A stretch of 64,000 bases of DNA from JBKBKN01 sp046294625 (GTDB lineage Bacteria; Bacteroidota; Bacteroidia; M30B66), in NCBI GenBank assembly GCA_046294625.1, contig JBKBKN010000020.1, forward strand, positions 1 through 64,000. Direction: 5' to 3'. This document shows positions 52,925 to 61,807 of this stretch, piece after piece. Positions within the stretch are counted from its first letter, which is position 1, and each line of letters begins with the position of its first letter. The translations under genes were made by a program, and so were the position numbers. The notes under the pieces are model-generated. The model saw only the letters and a list, made by a program, of their open reading frames with translations, was not told the origin of the DNA and did not search any database.

Positions 52925-55900
52925 ATGGCGAATCAAAAAAACTTTCAGGTTTACAAGGCATCGGCAGGCTCGGGCAAAACTTCGCGAATGGTGCAGGAAT
53001 ATCTGATACTTGCCTTAGGAAATGAGAATCCGGCTTATTTTAAAAAGATATTAGGCATTACTTTTACTAACAAAGCTGCCAATGAGCTGAAAGAAAGAAT
53101 TGTGCATACGCTGCAATCTATATGCGAACTACCGGTAGCAGAATTTCAAAACAAATACTTTATCAAACCTTTGCTTGATGAGCTTAATATCAGTGCCACA
53201 GAATTGAAAAAAAGAGCAGAGGCAACTTTGAAAATTATGCTCCACCAGTATTCGGAGCTCTCTGTCGGCACCATCGACAGTTTTATGCATCGATTGGTAA
53301 GAGCTTTTTCAAGAGATTTGAATTTGCCCATGAATTTTCAGGTAGAATTGGATGCCGATTTACTGCTCAATGAAGCCATCGAAAGCTTGATCGCTCAAGT
53401 GGGCATTGATGAAAAAATTACTACCAACCTTCGAGATTTTATTATTGAAAGACTTGATGATGAAAGAAGTTTTAGAGTAGAAGACGAGATAAAAAACATG
53501 GCCAAACAGCTCTTCAGTGATGAGAGCATCGAATATGTTAGAAAACTGGAACACATCACAGCGGCAGAGTTTGACAATGCAAGAAAACAGTTAAAAGGCC
53601 AAACCAGAATATTTGAAAATGAAGTGAAGCGCCTTCGCGATGCAATGATGGAAATTTTGAATAAACATGGTTTGGAGGTTGAAGACTTCGCTTATGGAAA
53701 TAGTGGAATAGGGGGATTCATTAATAAGTGTTATGACAAACTTACTTCGGAAGGTATGCTCATTCCAGGTAAAAGAGTACTTGAAGCACCCCAAACTCCG
53801 TTTTGGACTTCCGCAAAGCAGGAGCAACAAATAGTCGAAAAAGCTGTAAAAGCCAGAGATGAAATACTTCCTTATTTGCTGGAGTTACTCGATTTACTCG
53901 ATGAGCCTCAAGGAAAGTATATCATTCAATCGATGATTTTGAATCAGCTTCATGCTTTGTCCTTACTTAATGATCTCCGCCAGATTCTTTCCGACATCAG
54001 AAAAGAATCAGGGCGGGTGCATATTTCTGAATTTAATAAAAGGGTTCTCCATATAGTTGCCACGGAAACTGTTCCTTTCATATATGAACGTCTGGGTGAA
54101 AGATATAATCACATACTTATCGATGAGTTTCAGGATACTTCGGTGGCGCAATGGCACAATCTCATGCCTTTAATTGAAAATGCCATTTCTAAAGGATTTA
54201 AAAGCATGATTGTAGGCGATGGCAAGCAAGCCATTTACCGATGGCGAGGTGGATTTGCCGAACAGTTTACTGCGCTACCGGAGATGCAACCCCACTCAAA
54301 CGATGAAATAGTTATTGAGCGATTTGCGCAATTGCAGTTTGCCTACGAACAGCAACAATTAGTGACTAACAGGCGGAGTTGCAAAGAAATCGTAGAATTT
54401 AACAATCGATTTTTCAAAAAACTCAGTCAAGAAACGCAATATACCGAAGCACTCCGTTCCATTTATGAAGACATTGCTCAGGAAGCTGTTCAGGAAAAGC
54501 AGGGTGGACTGGTCAGAATTGAATATTTGCCCTATAAATCTGGTCATCGGGAAGAATTCAGAGCTTTAATATTTGAGAAAACGATTTCACTCATTCGCGA
54601 TTTAATCATAGAACAGAACTATGAATATAAAGACATTGCTTTATTAACACGTGGTAATCGCGATGCAAGTGAATTGGCTGCATGGCTATTGGAAAATGAA
54701 ATTCCTGTAATTTCCTCAGAAGCATTGCTCATCAACAATTCACCTGATGTCCAATTCTTATTGGCATGGCTAGATAGTGTTCGCCATCCTGAGAAGCATT
54801 CACCGATTATTGTTATTTTGAATTACCTCGAACAGAAAAAAATTATTGACCAAGCTAAAGGTAAAACTGAATTTTTTAAGTCAATTTTCAATCTAGAGCT
54901 GCTCTTAAGCTTCCTGCGTTCACATCAGATAAAATTGGACAAAATAGAGCTCAGCAGTTTGACCATGTTTGAACTTTGTCATTTGCTTTGCCGAAGTTTT
55001 AATATTTCCACTTCCGACAACGCTTTTGTAAGATTTTTTCTTGAGCACATCTGGCAAAGGACAATTAAAGATGGCAATGATGTAGCCACCTTTATGTCCT
55101 GGTGGGAAGAGAAAAAATCAAGTCTCTCCATTATTACCCCATCAGACGCCAATGCAGTAAAAATCATGACCATTCACAAAAGTAAGGGACTTCAATTTCC
55201 GGTGGTCATTATTCCATTTGGCATTGAAACCCAATCAAAAGCTAGTCTGATATGGCTTGATGCTGCTATGGAAACCGATGGAATTCTACCCGTGGCTTTG
55301 ACCAAATTGAATGCCGGGCTAAATTACACCAGATTTGCAGAACTTTATCAGAAGGAGTTGAATAGAAGATTACAGGATGCTGCTAACCTTCTCTATGTGG
55401 CATTTACCAGACCCGAAGACGCATTATTTGTATTTACTTCTAACGGCAGGAAAGACAATGTTTGGGAGCCTATGCTCCATTTAATCCCTGAAGAAAAGCC
55501 GGAAAAAGAAAAGGAAGTTATTTATCATATTGGAGCTAAACAGGTAAAAGGACGTTCAGTAAATGCAAAAGCTATTATTCAAAAAGATGGTTTGTTTAGC
55601 CAGCTTCCGCATGTTTTTGCCAATTCATGGCGAAATCGATTAAGCTTGAGCACCGATACTTCAAAGCTTTATTTTATTCATGAAGGTTCTAGCGCTCAAT
55701 CTAACGGTAATTTGATTCATGCTATATTAGAAGAAATCAAGCATGAAAACGATTTAGTTAAAGTGCTTCATTCGTTTGAAGAAAAAGGATTGATTTCGGT
55801 TGCGCAAAAACCTGTTATGCAAGATTATATCACGCAAATTTTTGCCCATCCTGATTTGAAAAATGCTTTTCATAGAGAAACTGAGGTTAAGAATGAACAA

Positions 55901-56119
55901 ACCATTGTTTTCCCTGATGGAACAATAAGACGACCAGATCGAATTGTTAAAATTGGTCAGATTTGGAAAGTAATTGACTTCAAAACCGGCCTGAAACGAC
56001 CTGAACATGAGAAGCAAGTTAGGGAATATCAAAAGGCGTTGATTCAGATGACAGGAGCTACAGTTCAAGCTTATTTGGTATATGTGGGAGCTAATCTGGA
56101 AGTAGTCTCGCTAAATTAA
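52925..56119 (+). CDS. AddA-like helicase-nuclease (UvrD/RecB family)
   Basis: A 1064-residue ATP-dependent helicase with a C-terminal nuclease, for recombinational repair of double-strand breaks. Helicase motifs: Walker A YKASAGSGKTSRMV (about 9-22), IDEFQDTSVAQWHN (Walker B, about 398-411), GDGKQAIYRWRGGF (about 433-446), TIHKSKGLQFPVVIIPFG (about 750-767) and VAFTRPEDALFVF. The C-terminal PD-(D/E)XK nuclease has RPDRIVKIGQIWKVIDFKTG and the later Q-V-R-E-Y. The start at 52925 follows the standard N-terminus. A matching AddB gene is not adjacent in this window. Confidence 0.9.
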   Translation: MANQKNFQVYKASAGSGKTSRMVQEYLILALGNENPAYFKKILGITFTNKAANELKERIVHTLQSICELPVAEFQNKYFIKPLLDELNISATELKKRAEATLKIMLHQYSELSVGTIDSFMHRLVRAFSRDLNLPMNFQVELDADLLLNEAIESLIAQVGIDEKITTNLRDFIIERLDDERSFRVEDEIKNMAKQLFSDESIEYVRKLEHITAAEFDNARKQLKGQTRIFENEVKRLRDAMMEILNKHGLEVEDFAYGNSGIGGFINKCYDKLTSEGMLIPGKRVLEAPQTPFWTSAKQEQQIVEKAVKARDEILPYLLELLDLLDEPQGKYIIQSMILNQLHALSLLNDLRQILSDIRKESGRVHISEFNKRVLHIVATETVPFIYERLGERYNHILIDEFQDTSVAQWHNLMPLIENAISKGFKSMIVGDGKQAIYRWRGGFAEQFTALPEMQPHSNDEIVIERFAQLQFAYEQQQLVTNRRSCKEIVEFNNRFFKKLSQETQYTEALRSIYEDIAQEAVQEKQGGLVRIEYLPYKSGHREEFRALIFEKTISLIRDLIIEQNYEYKDIALLTRGNRDASELAAWLLENEIPVISSEALLINNSPDVQFLLAWLDSVRHPEKHSPIIVILNYLEQKKIIDQAKGKTEFFKSIFNLELLLSFLRSHQIKLDKIELSSLTMFELCHLLCRSFNISTSDNAFVRFFLEHIWQRTIKDGNDVATFMSWWEEKKSSLSIITPSDANAVKIMTIHKSKGLQFPVVIIPFGIETQSKASLIWLDAAMETDGILPVALTKLNAGLNYTRFAELYQKELNRRLQDAANLLYVAFTRPEDALFVFTSNGRKDNVWEPMLHLIPEEKPEKEKEVIYHIGAKQVKGRSVNAKAIIQKDGLFSQLPHVFANSWRNRLSLSTDTSKLYFIHEGSSAQSNGNLIHAILEEIKHENDLVKVLHSFEEKGLISVAQKPVMQDYITQIFAHPDLKNAFHRETEVKNEQTIVFPDGTIRRPDRIVKIGQIWKVIDFKTGLKRPEHEKQVREYQKALIQMTGATVQAYLVYVGANLEVVSLN

Positions 56120-56165
56120 TTTTTCGGTAAATATAGATTAGCGTTAAGTAATTCAGAAAAAAAAT

Positions 56166-56173
56166 TATTTTTG
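56166..56173 (+). promoter_or_regulatory. tRNA promoter -7 box
   Basis: TATTTTTG, a perfect TAnnTTTG match followed by CAGCCCG, 44 bases before the tRNA start. It resembles the TACATTTGCACCC box before the 107-bp repeat array at 63688. Confidence 0.5.
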
Positions 56174-56216
56174 CAGCCCGTTTAGAAAGCGTTCCTTCAT
56201 TTATTGAAATACTTAT

Positions 56217-56290
56217 GGCGAGGTAGCTCAGATGGTTAGAGCGCAGGATTCATAACCCTGAGGTCACGGGTTCAACTCCCGTCCTCGCTA
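56217..56290 (+). tRNA. tRNA with CAT anticodon (Met, or Ile2 if lysidinylated)
   Basis: A 74-base cloverleaf. Acceptor GGCGAGG pairs with CCTCGCT (one G-T pair), the D stem is GCTC/GAGC, and the T arm is ACGGG-TTCAACT-CCCGT. Anticodon loop is TTCATAA, anticodon CAT. The anticodon stem CAGGA/CCCTG has an A-C mismatch at the loop end (31-39). It does not have the initiator features, so it is elongator tRNA-Met or the minor isoleucine tRNA. CCA is not encoded; the T run right after the gene serves as terminator. Confidence 0.95.
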
Positions 56291-56299
56291 CTTTTTTCT
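56291..56299 (+). terminator. T run after the tRNA gene
   Basis: The base after the tRNA discriminator is C, followed by six T residues and C-T-T. The tRNA acceptor/T arm structure followed by T6 can act as an intrinsic stop. Confidence 0.4.
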
Positions 56300-56349
56300 T
56301 CAATATCCGATTTATTTTCACAGCTTTCTTTTAGCATCTATTTCCCTGT

Positions 56350-56357
56350 TAGCTTTG
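56350..56357 (+). promoter_or_regulatory. Promoter of the CPA2 antiporter gene
   Basis: TAGCTTTG, a perfect TAnnTTTG -7 box 29 bases before the ATG at 56386. No good -33 element is seen. Confidence 0.45.
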
Positions 56358-56385
56358 CAATGTCATTTGCCCAACAACAGCATAA

Positions 56386-58410
56386 ATGGTTTTAGTATTT
56401 CAAACATTTCTGGCAGGAACAACAATTCCACCCTTAATCACGCAGATAAGCACAATTTTCGGTTTGGCAATTATTGTTTTATTGGTTTGTAATCGATTTA
56501 AAATTCCTACATTATTAGGTTTTTTAATCACAGGTGTGATTGCAGGGCCTGACTTCATTGGGCTGCTAAGCGCAGGCGATGATGTGAATCTATTTGCAGA
56601 AATTGGAATTATATTACTCCTGTTTACGATTGGGATTGAATTTTCGCTTAAAGACCTGATCAAAGCAAGAAGGCAGGTGCTTCAAGGTGGTACGTTACAG
56701 GTTTTTCTTACCATTATTATCGTTAGCATTTTAGGGGTGTTTCTAAAAATGCCGCTGCGAGAGTCTATTTTTCTGGGAATGTTATTTTCATTGAGCTCTA
56801 CCGCTATTGTTCTAAAATTGCTTCAGGATGGTGGTCGCTTGTCGAGTCCGGAAGGAAAAAGCACCATGTCTATCCTCATTTACCAGGATATTATTGTAGT
56901 GCCGATGATGTTGATTGTGCCTTATCTCGGCGGCGAGGCACAGGGATTTGACTGGGGTATCATTACCATGATTTTAAAAGGTATTATCACCGTAATTATC
57001 GTTATCATTCTATCTCGTGTAGTTATGCCGAAATTGCTTTTCGAGGTAGCTAAAAGTAAATCAAGTGAACTATTTCTACTTACGATTATAGTGGTATGTT
57101 TATCCGTGGCATGGTTAACTGCATTGATTGGATTATCTTTCTCACTTGGGGCCTTTCTTGCCGGTTTGATCATTTCTGAATCTGAGTATAGCCACGAAGC
57201 ATTTAGTACCATATTACCTTTCAGGGAAGTATTTACTTCTTTCTTTTTTATCTCCATTGGTCTATTGGTGGATATTGACTATATCGTTCATCACCCTTTC
57301 AAAATTGTAGCCATCACGTTAGCCGTTTTGATTGTTAAAGCATTGCTCACCACATTGGCTGTAGCAAGTTTAGGTAACACCCTGAGAGTAGCTTTATTGT
57401 CCGGTTTATTTTTATGTCAGGTTGGAGAGTTCTCATTCATATTGGCAGGTACAGGATTGATGTTTGATATTTTGGATAGAAATATTTATCAGCTTTTTTT
57501 ATCTGTTTCCATTCTTTCGATGGCGATCACACCAAACATGATCGTAGGCTCAGATCAAATTTCGCGTTGGCTTGGTCAGCGCCTAAAAACCAATAAACTA
57601 AGCAAACGATTTCAAAAAATTATTGAAGGCAAAGCGGCACAAAAGCCAAAGGAAAAAAATCTAAAAGATCACTTAATCATCATTGGAGTGGGAGAGACCG
57701 GTAAAAATCTAACCAAAGCCGCTCGAATGGCTGGTATTAAAGTGCTGGGAATAGACAATGATCCGGAAGTGGTGCTGGCTGCGCAAAGCAAACGTTTGGA
57801 TGTAATGTATGGCAATTCAGCCAACAGAATCCTTCTTGAACATGCTAATGTGCAGCAGGCTAGAGCTGTAGCCATCACTCATACGGAGTTAAACGATGTT
57901 TTGGCAACCATTAGGATGATTAGGAAAATGAATCCTGCAGTGTATGTCATTTCAAAGGCAAAACGTGTAAAAGATATGGCGGCACTGTATGATGCCGGTG
58001 CTGATGAAGTGGTGAGCGAAATTTTCGAAACATCTGTTGAAGTAATTACGCGAGTGCTTACGCACTACCTGGTGGGGAGAAATGAAATTGATGATTTTAT
58101 TGTGAAACTTCGAAATGTTAATTATGACATGATGCGCTCTATTCGCTATGAGCAGCGTGGATTACAGGATTATCGATTAGAGATTTCTGATACTGAAATC
58201 ATTACCATCAAAGTAAAAATGGGCTCTATGTTGATAGGGAAGAAACTAAACGAACTGCAGCTTCGAAATCTTTTTGGTGTTTCTATTCTGGCCATCAAAC
58301 GCGATGATGAAATTTCTCCTAATCCAGAGGGAGACTACATAATTCAAGAAAATGATATTCTCGTAATCTTTGGAACACATGAAGCAATCGACCGATTCTC
58401 TAGAATGTAG
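56386..58410 (+). CDS. CPA2 monovalent cation/proton antiporter with RCK domain
   Basis: A 674-residue KefB/CPA2-type antiporter, exchanging K+ or Na+ for H+ across the inner membrane. About twelve helices (residues ~15-395) include GFLITGVIAGPDFIGLL and LLFTIGIEFSLKDLI (about 84-98). A cytoplasmic TrkA-N/RCK domain follows (about 425-545; HLIIIGVGETGKNLTKAA and the dinucleotide-binding GIDNDPEVVLAA), then a TrkA-C domain (about 590-670; KMGSMLIGKKLNELQL, FGTHEAIDRFSRM). RCK domains typically sense NAD(H) or ATP. Substrate is not assigned. With the Mrp operon, this is the second cation/proton system in the window. Confidence 0.93.
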   Translation: MVLVFQTFLAGTTIPPLITQISTIFGLAIIVLLVCNRFKIPTLLGFLITGVIAGPDFIGLLSAGDDVNLFAEIGIILLLFTIGIEFSLKDLIKARRQVLQGGTLQVFLTIIIVSILGVFLKMPLRESIFLGMLFSLSSTAIVLKLLQDGGRLSSPEGKSTMSILIYQDIIVVPMMLIVPYLGGEAQGFDWGIITMILKGIITVIIVIILSRVVMPKLLFEVAKSKSSELFLLTIIVVCLSVAWLTALIGLSFSLGAFLAGLIISESEYSHEAFSTILPFREVFTSFFFISIGLLVDIDYIVHHPFKIVAITLAVLIVKALLTTLAVASLGNTLRVALLSGLFLCQVGEFSFILAGTGLMFDILDRNIYQLFLSVSILSMAITPNMIVGSDQISRWLGQRLKTNKLSKRFQKIIEGKAAQKPKEKNLKDHLIIIGVGETGKNLTKAARMAGIKVLGIDNDPEVVLAAQSKRLDVMYGNSANRILLEHANVQQARAVAITHTELNDVLATIRMIRKMNPAVYVISKAKRVKDMAALYDAGADEVVSEIFETSVEVITRVLTHYLVGRNEIDDFIVKLRNVNYDMMRSIRYEQRGLQDYRLEISDTEIITIKVKMGSMLIGKKLNELQLRNLFGVSILAIKRDDEISPNPEGDYIIQENDILVIFGTHEAIDRFSRM

Positions 58411-58479
58411 TTTAATCAAATAGAATCAATGTTTTTTAACACGAAGAAAACGCTTAGGCTAAAATGGCTAGGATGGCGT

Positions 58480-58989
58480 TCAGATTTTACGATTAAATTC
58501 TTCCATCTTCTCATTCAGAATTTTGTAATCCAACTTGACCTGATTTTCTTTTAGATGCTCCATCACCGCCAAAGATTTATTGATTCTGCTTTGCACATTT
58601 TTAACCTTACCAATCATGTATAGGAGGCTTCTTTTCTTCCCTGCTGTGAGTTGATGAAAAAGCTGACTGCCAATTTCATCCTGCTGCATCACTTCTTCAA
58701 ATTCTTCAGGCATTTACATTCCGTATTCAATCTCGTCTTTAATTAAAGTAACATGAAATTGATCCAATAAATTCAAGTTTAGTTTGAGTCTAACTTCCTT
58801 ACTCATCATAATGAAGTAGCCATCTGAAGAAGGCATCAGAGCGCTATGCATGGTGTGCTAATGGTTTATGGTGCACAACACTCTTCGCTGCTTATCATGC
58901 ATAATTTGCATAGAAATTTCATCAGGAACAAGGAAGCGATAGCTTCCAAGACTTTCGTCAAATTTCTCCAACCGTGCTGTAAAACTTAT
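58480..58989 (-). pseudogene. Broken YdeI/OmdA-type protein with DUF1905 domain
   Basis: The minus strand encodes a recognisable DUF1905 plus OmdA protein, but with two in-frame stops: TAG at 58858-58860 (between ...VLCTINH and HTMHSALMP...) and TAA at 58714-58716 (between ...DEIEYGM and MPEEFEEVM...). Reading through both gives FTARLEKFDESLGSYRF, then DGYFIMMSKEVRLKLNLN, then the intact C-terminal 77 residues with GKKRSLLYMIGKVKNVQSRI. There is no ATG at the 5' end. Both stops fall at junctions that are continuous in homologs of this family as I recall them. The C-terminal 77-residue frame could still be translated alone (58480-58713). The gene follows the permease gene by 5 bases. Confidence 0.72.
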
Positions 58990-58993
58990 TATG

Positions 58994-60325
58994 CTAATTG
59001 TTCTTGGGATTTAACATATCCCTTAACCAATCTCCTAAAAGGTTGAATGAGGTGACGGTCAAAAATATGGCTAGCCCTGGAAATATCACAAGCCACCAGG
59101 CATCAAACTGCTGTCGCCCGGAACTCAAAACAGAACCCCATGTAGAAACATCGTCTGGCACTCCAATACCCAAAAAGGAAAGACCAGATTCAAGCAAAAT
59201 AGCTGCAGCTACACTAAAAGCAATCTCGATCATCACAGGTGCAAATGCATTGGGCAAGGCATGCTTAAAAATTACTCCCCATTCTGAAATCCCTAAAGAC
59301 TTTGCCGCTTCTACGTATTCAAGCCTGCTTTGACGCATCATTTCCGCTCTAGTAAAACGGGCTATACCTGTCCAACTTGTCAATCCAATGATAGCAATAA
59401 CCAATCCCAGACTCTTATCTTTAAAAACCGCAGCAATAGTGATGATTATCAGAATGCGTGGAAGAGAATTCATAATCTCTATCAACCTGCTCACAATAGC
59501 ATCCACAGGGACATTTGTTTTGCGTTTTAGAAATGGAATAAAATGAAACAGTCTGCCCGATAGCATAAACAAAGCGAGAATGGCTATAAATACAGTAATG
59601 CTTAAAAGAAGATTGAAAATAGCACTACTATAACCTTCTTCGAAGCTTAAACTAAGTGAGGCAGAGCGAAAAATAAATGCATAGAAAATTGCGGGAAATA
59701 GTCCTAAAACACCGAAGTAATATGCTGATCTTGAAATTCGAAAACCGAAGTTTCCAAAATATCCGGCTAGGGCACCAAGCATAATTCCAATAGATGATGC
59801 AATGAATATGGATATAAGCCCCACTTGTAATGCCAATCTACTTCCGTGGATCAATGTAGCCAGAAGATCATTACCTACTTGATCAGTACCTAAATGATGT
59901 CTAAAGCGAAAGCTTGATTCAACTATTTGCCCGTTAGGCAATTTCATTTTCTGTAAATCTCCCGGTGAAACATAATCTCTGTTTAATTTATCGGGTTTTC
60001 CGGGCGAATAGGGGATCGGTGCAAATAGGATAAAATCCGTTTCTAGCGTTTTCCATTCCACTAAATCAAATTGTAAAATTTCTATGGCGCCTGTTTGCGG
60101 ATCAATAATAGAGTCGGTTCTCGTAGGGTTAATAATGTGAGAGACTGCCGGATAATATGAATGTCCTTTGTACTTAACATACAAGGGCTGATCTGTAGCA
60201 ATCAAATCGGCAAACAAGGCTAGAAAAAATATGTTGCCAATTACGATTAATGCAAAAATAACCTGTTTGCTGCTTTTCATCTTGGTGAGCCATTGACGTT
60301 GCTGATGGATTACAGGCGCTTTCAT
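58994..60325 (-). CDS. Peptide-type ABC transporter permease (OppC/DppC-like)
   Basis: Inner membrane subunit of an ABC importer for peptides or a similar solute, 443 residues. After helix 1 (about 24-44), a ~110-residue periplasmic insert (about 45-150) precedes the normal core. The core has LGTDQVGNDLLATLIHGSRL (about 144-163) and the ABC-contact loop EAAKSLGISEWGVIFKHALPNA (about 335-356, EAA motif), followed by the last helices. Dipeptide permeases of this class are usually about 300 residues, so the insert is extra. It overlaps the OppB-like gene by 4 bases. No ATPase genes of this system are in the window. Confidence 0.9.
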   Translation of the reverse strand: MKAPVIHQQRQWLTKMKSSKQVIFALIVIGNIFFLALFADLIATDQPLYVKYKGHSYYPAVSHIINPTRTDSIIDPQTGAIEILQFDLVEWKTLETDFILFAPIPYSPGKPDKLNRDYVSPGDLQKMKLPNGQIVESSFRFRHHLGTDQVGNDLLATLIHGSRLALQVGLISIFIASSIGIMLGALAGYFGNFGFRISRSAYYFGVLGLFPAIFYAFIFRSASLSLSFEEGYSSAIFNLLLSITVFIAILALFMLSGRLFHFIPFLKRKTNVPVDAIVSRLIEIMNSLPRILIIITIAAVFKDKSLGLVIAIIGLTSWTGIARFTRAEMMRQSRLEYVEAAKSLGISEWGVIFKHALPNAFAPVMIEIAFSVAAAILLESGLSFLGIGVPDDVSTWGSVLSSGRQQFDAWWLVIFPGLAIFLTVTSFNLLGDWLRDMLNPKNN

Positions 60326-61800
60326 TTATTTCCTCCAAGATTAATTCGCGGGTCGGCTGCTTTATATAACAAATCGGATATGAAGTAGCCGATAATGGTT
60401 AACAAACCAAATATGGTAAATACTGCAACTATCATAGGATAATCATAGTTTTGTATTGACTCATATATTTCTAGTCCCATTCCCGGTATTGAGAAGATGG
60501 TTTCAATTATAACAGAACCGCCAAAAGCAACAGGAAAAATACTAGCAAAAATAGTGATGATGGGTAATAGTGCATTTCTGAAAGCATGCTTAAGCAAAAC
60601 TTTCTTTTCACTTAAACCTTTTGCCCTAGCAGTGCGGATGAAATCTTGTTTCATTACATCAGCAATACTTCCGCGCATTTGACGGCTTATAAATGCAAAG
60701 GATGCATAGGTATAGGTTATTACAGGCAAAACTAGATAAGGAGCATAATGGGAAATACGTTTAAAAAAAGACCAATTTGGGTCAAACTCAGAAGGATCTT
60801 TAACACCAGATTCGGGAAACCAGTCAAAAAAATCGGGATTTGCAAATACTACAAGAAGCAAGGTGCCAACAAAAAAGCCTGGCAAAGAATATAGAGCGAA
60901 GAGAAGTACTCCGGTAATTTTATCGAAAAAACTATTGGCCTTATATCCGGCATAGAGTCCCACTGGTATGCTCACTAGATAGGCAATGAGAATAGATATT
61001 ACGGCTAAAATCAGAGACCATTTCATTTTTTGTCCGATACGATCACTGATTCTCTGACCATCTCTAAATGAAATACCAAAATCACCCTGTATAATCCCAT
61101 TTGATGTGCTTCCATTGCCAAACATCCAATAGTGATATTGATTTTGCAAGCCAAACCATGATATTACCGGAACAAATGCCTTCCATATTTTTTGCTCATT
61201 GATTATGATATGGATGTTTTCTTTGACACTTGACACCAATTCCGGCTTCCAATCTATTGGGAGTTGATCGAGTAATAGATTGAGTGTATCGCATTTGGAT
61301 TGAAAAAAGCCAAAACTTCCTTTCCCAAACAATTTTGCTGAAGCTACTTCAATTTTGGTGATGAGCTCTTGATCGATGCTCTTATAGGATATTGTACTGT
61401 TTTGGATATGCCCTTCTTTTTTTAGCACTTCAGCCAATCGTTCTGTATCCTTGTGTAAAGCATAAACTTCATCCGGCCTTCCTGAAACTCTTGCTAAATA
61501 AAGTAGCGTCTTCCGCTTCTGATTGTCAGTGATGGCATGTATTTCCCTATTTTCAGCCAACGTCCCAAAGCCTATGTAAAATAACGGTAAGTCAAGACCC
61601 ATTTTTCGGATGATATCTCGCTTCATTTCCTCCCTGTCACCTCCCATTGCACTGGCTTCTCCACTAGTATTTTCAGCAACAGAAAGCAATCTGTCAACAG
61701 GATCGCCGGGGGCATTTGCACTGATTACAAAAGCCAGCAAGGAGATTACCACTAGTGTGGGAATCATAATCAATAGCCTTTTGGCGATGTAACTTAGCAT
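60322..61800 (-). CDS. Peptide-type ABC transporter permease (OppB/DppB-like)
   Basis: The partner permease, 492 residues against about 310-340 for a typical DppB. Helix 1 (about 8-27, MIPTLVVISLLAFVIS) is followed by an insert of some 210 residues in the periplasm (about 28-240). The standard core then begins with GDFGISFRDGQRISDRI. Family features: PGFFVGTLLLVVFANPDFFDW in the helix region, RTARAKGLSEKKVLLKHAF (EAA-type loop, about 387-405) and IIETIFSIPGMGLEIYESI near the end. It lies 7 bases after the binding-protein gene. Confidence 0.9.
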   Translation of the reverse strand: MLSYIAKRLLIMIPTLVVISLLAFVISANAPGDPVDRLLSVAENTSGEASAMGGDREEMKRDIIRKMGLDLPLFYIGFGTLAENREIHAITDNQKRKTLLYLARVSGRPDEVYALHKDTERLAEVLKKEGHIQNSTISYKSIDQELITKIEVASAKLFGKGSFGFFQSKCDTLNLLLDQLPIDWKPELVSSVKENIHIIINEQKIWKAFVPVISWFGLQNQYHYWMFGNGSTSNGIIQGDFGISFRDGQRISDRIGQKMKWSLILAVISILIAYLVSIPVGLYAGYKANSFFDKITGVLLFALYSLPGFFVGTLLLVVFANPDFFDWFPESGVKDPSEFDPNWSFFKRISHYAPYLVLPVITYTYASFAFISRQMRGSIADVMKQDFIRTARAKGLSEKKVLLKHAFRNALLPIITIFASIFPVAFGGSVIIETIFSIPGMGLEIYESIQNYDYPMIVAVFTIFGLLTIIGYFISDLLYKAADPRINLGGNK

Positions 61801-61807
61801 GGTTTAA

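Noticed and set aside
58430..58470. Direct repeat-like GGCTAAAATGGCTAGG before the pseudogene.
   Set aside because: A single short imperfect repeat in AT-rich DNA, without flanking target duplications or similar copies in the window.
58480..58989. Stop-codon recoding (readthrough or selenocysteine-like) in the YdeI/OmdA gene.
   Set aside because: The two stops are of different kinds (TAG and TAA), no start codon exists and no recoding element is seen. Simple pseudogenisation explains it better.
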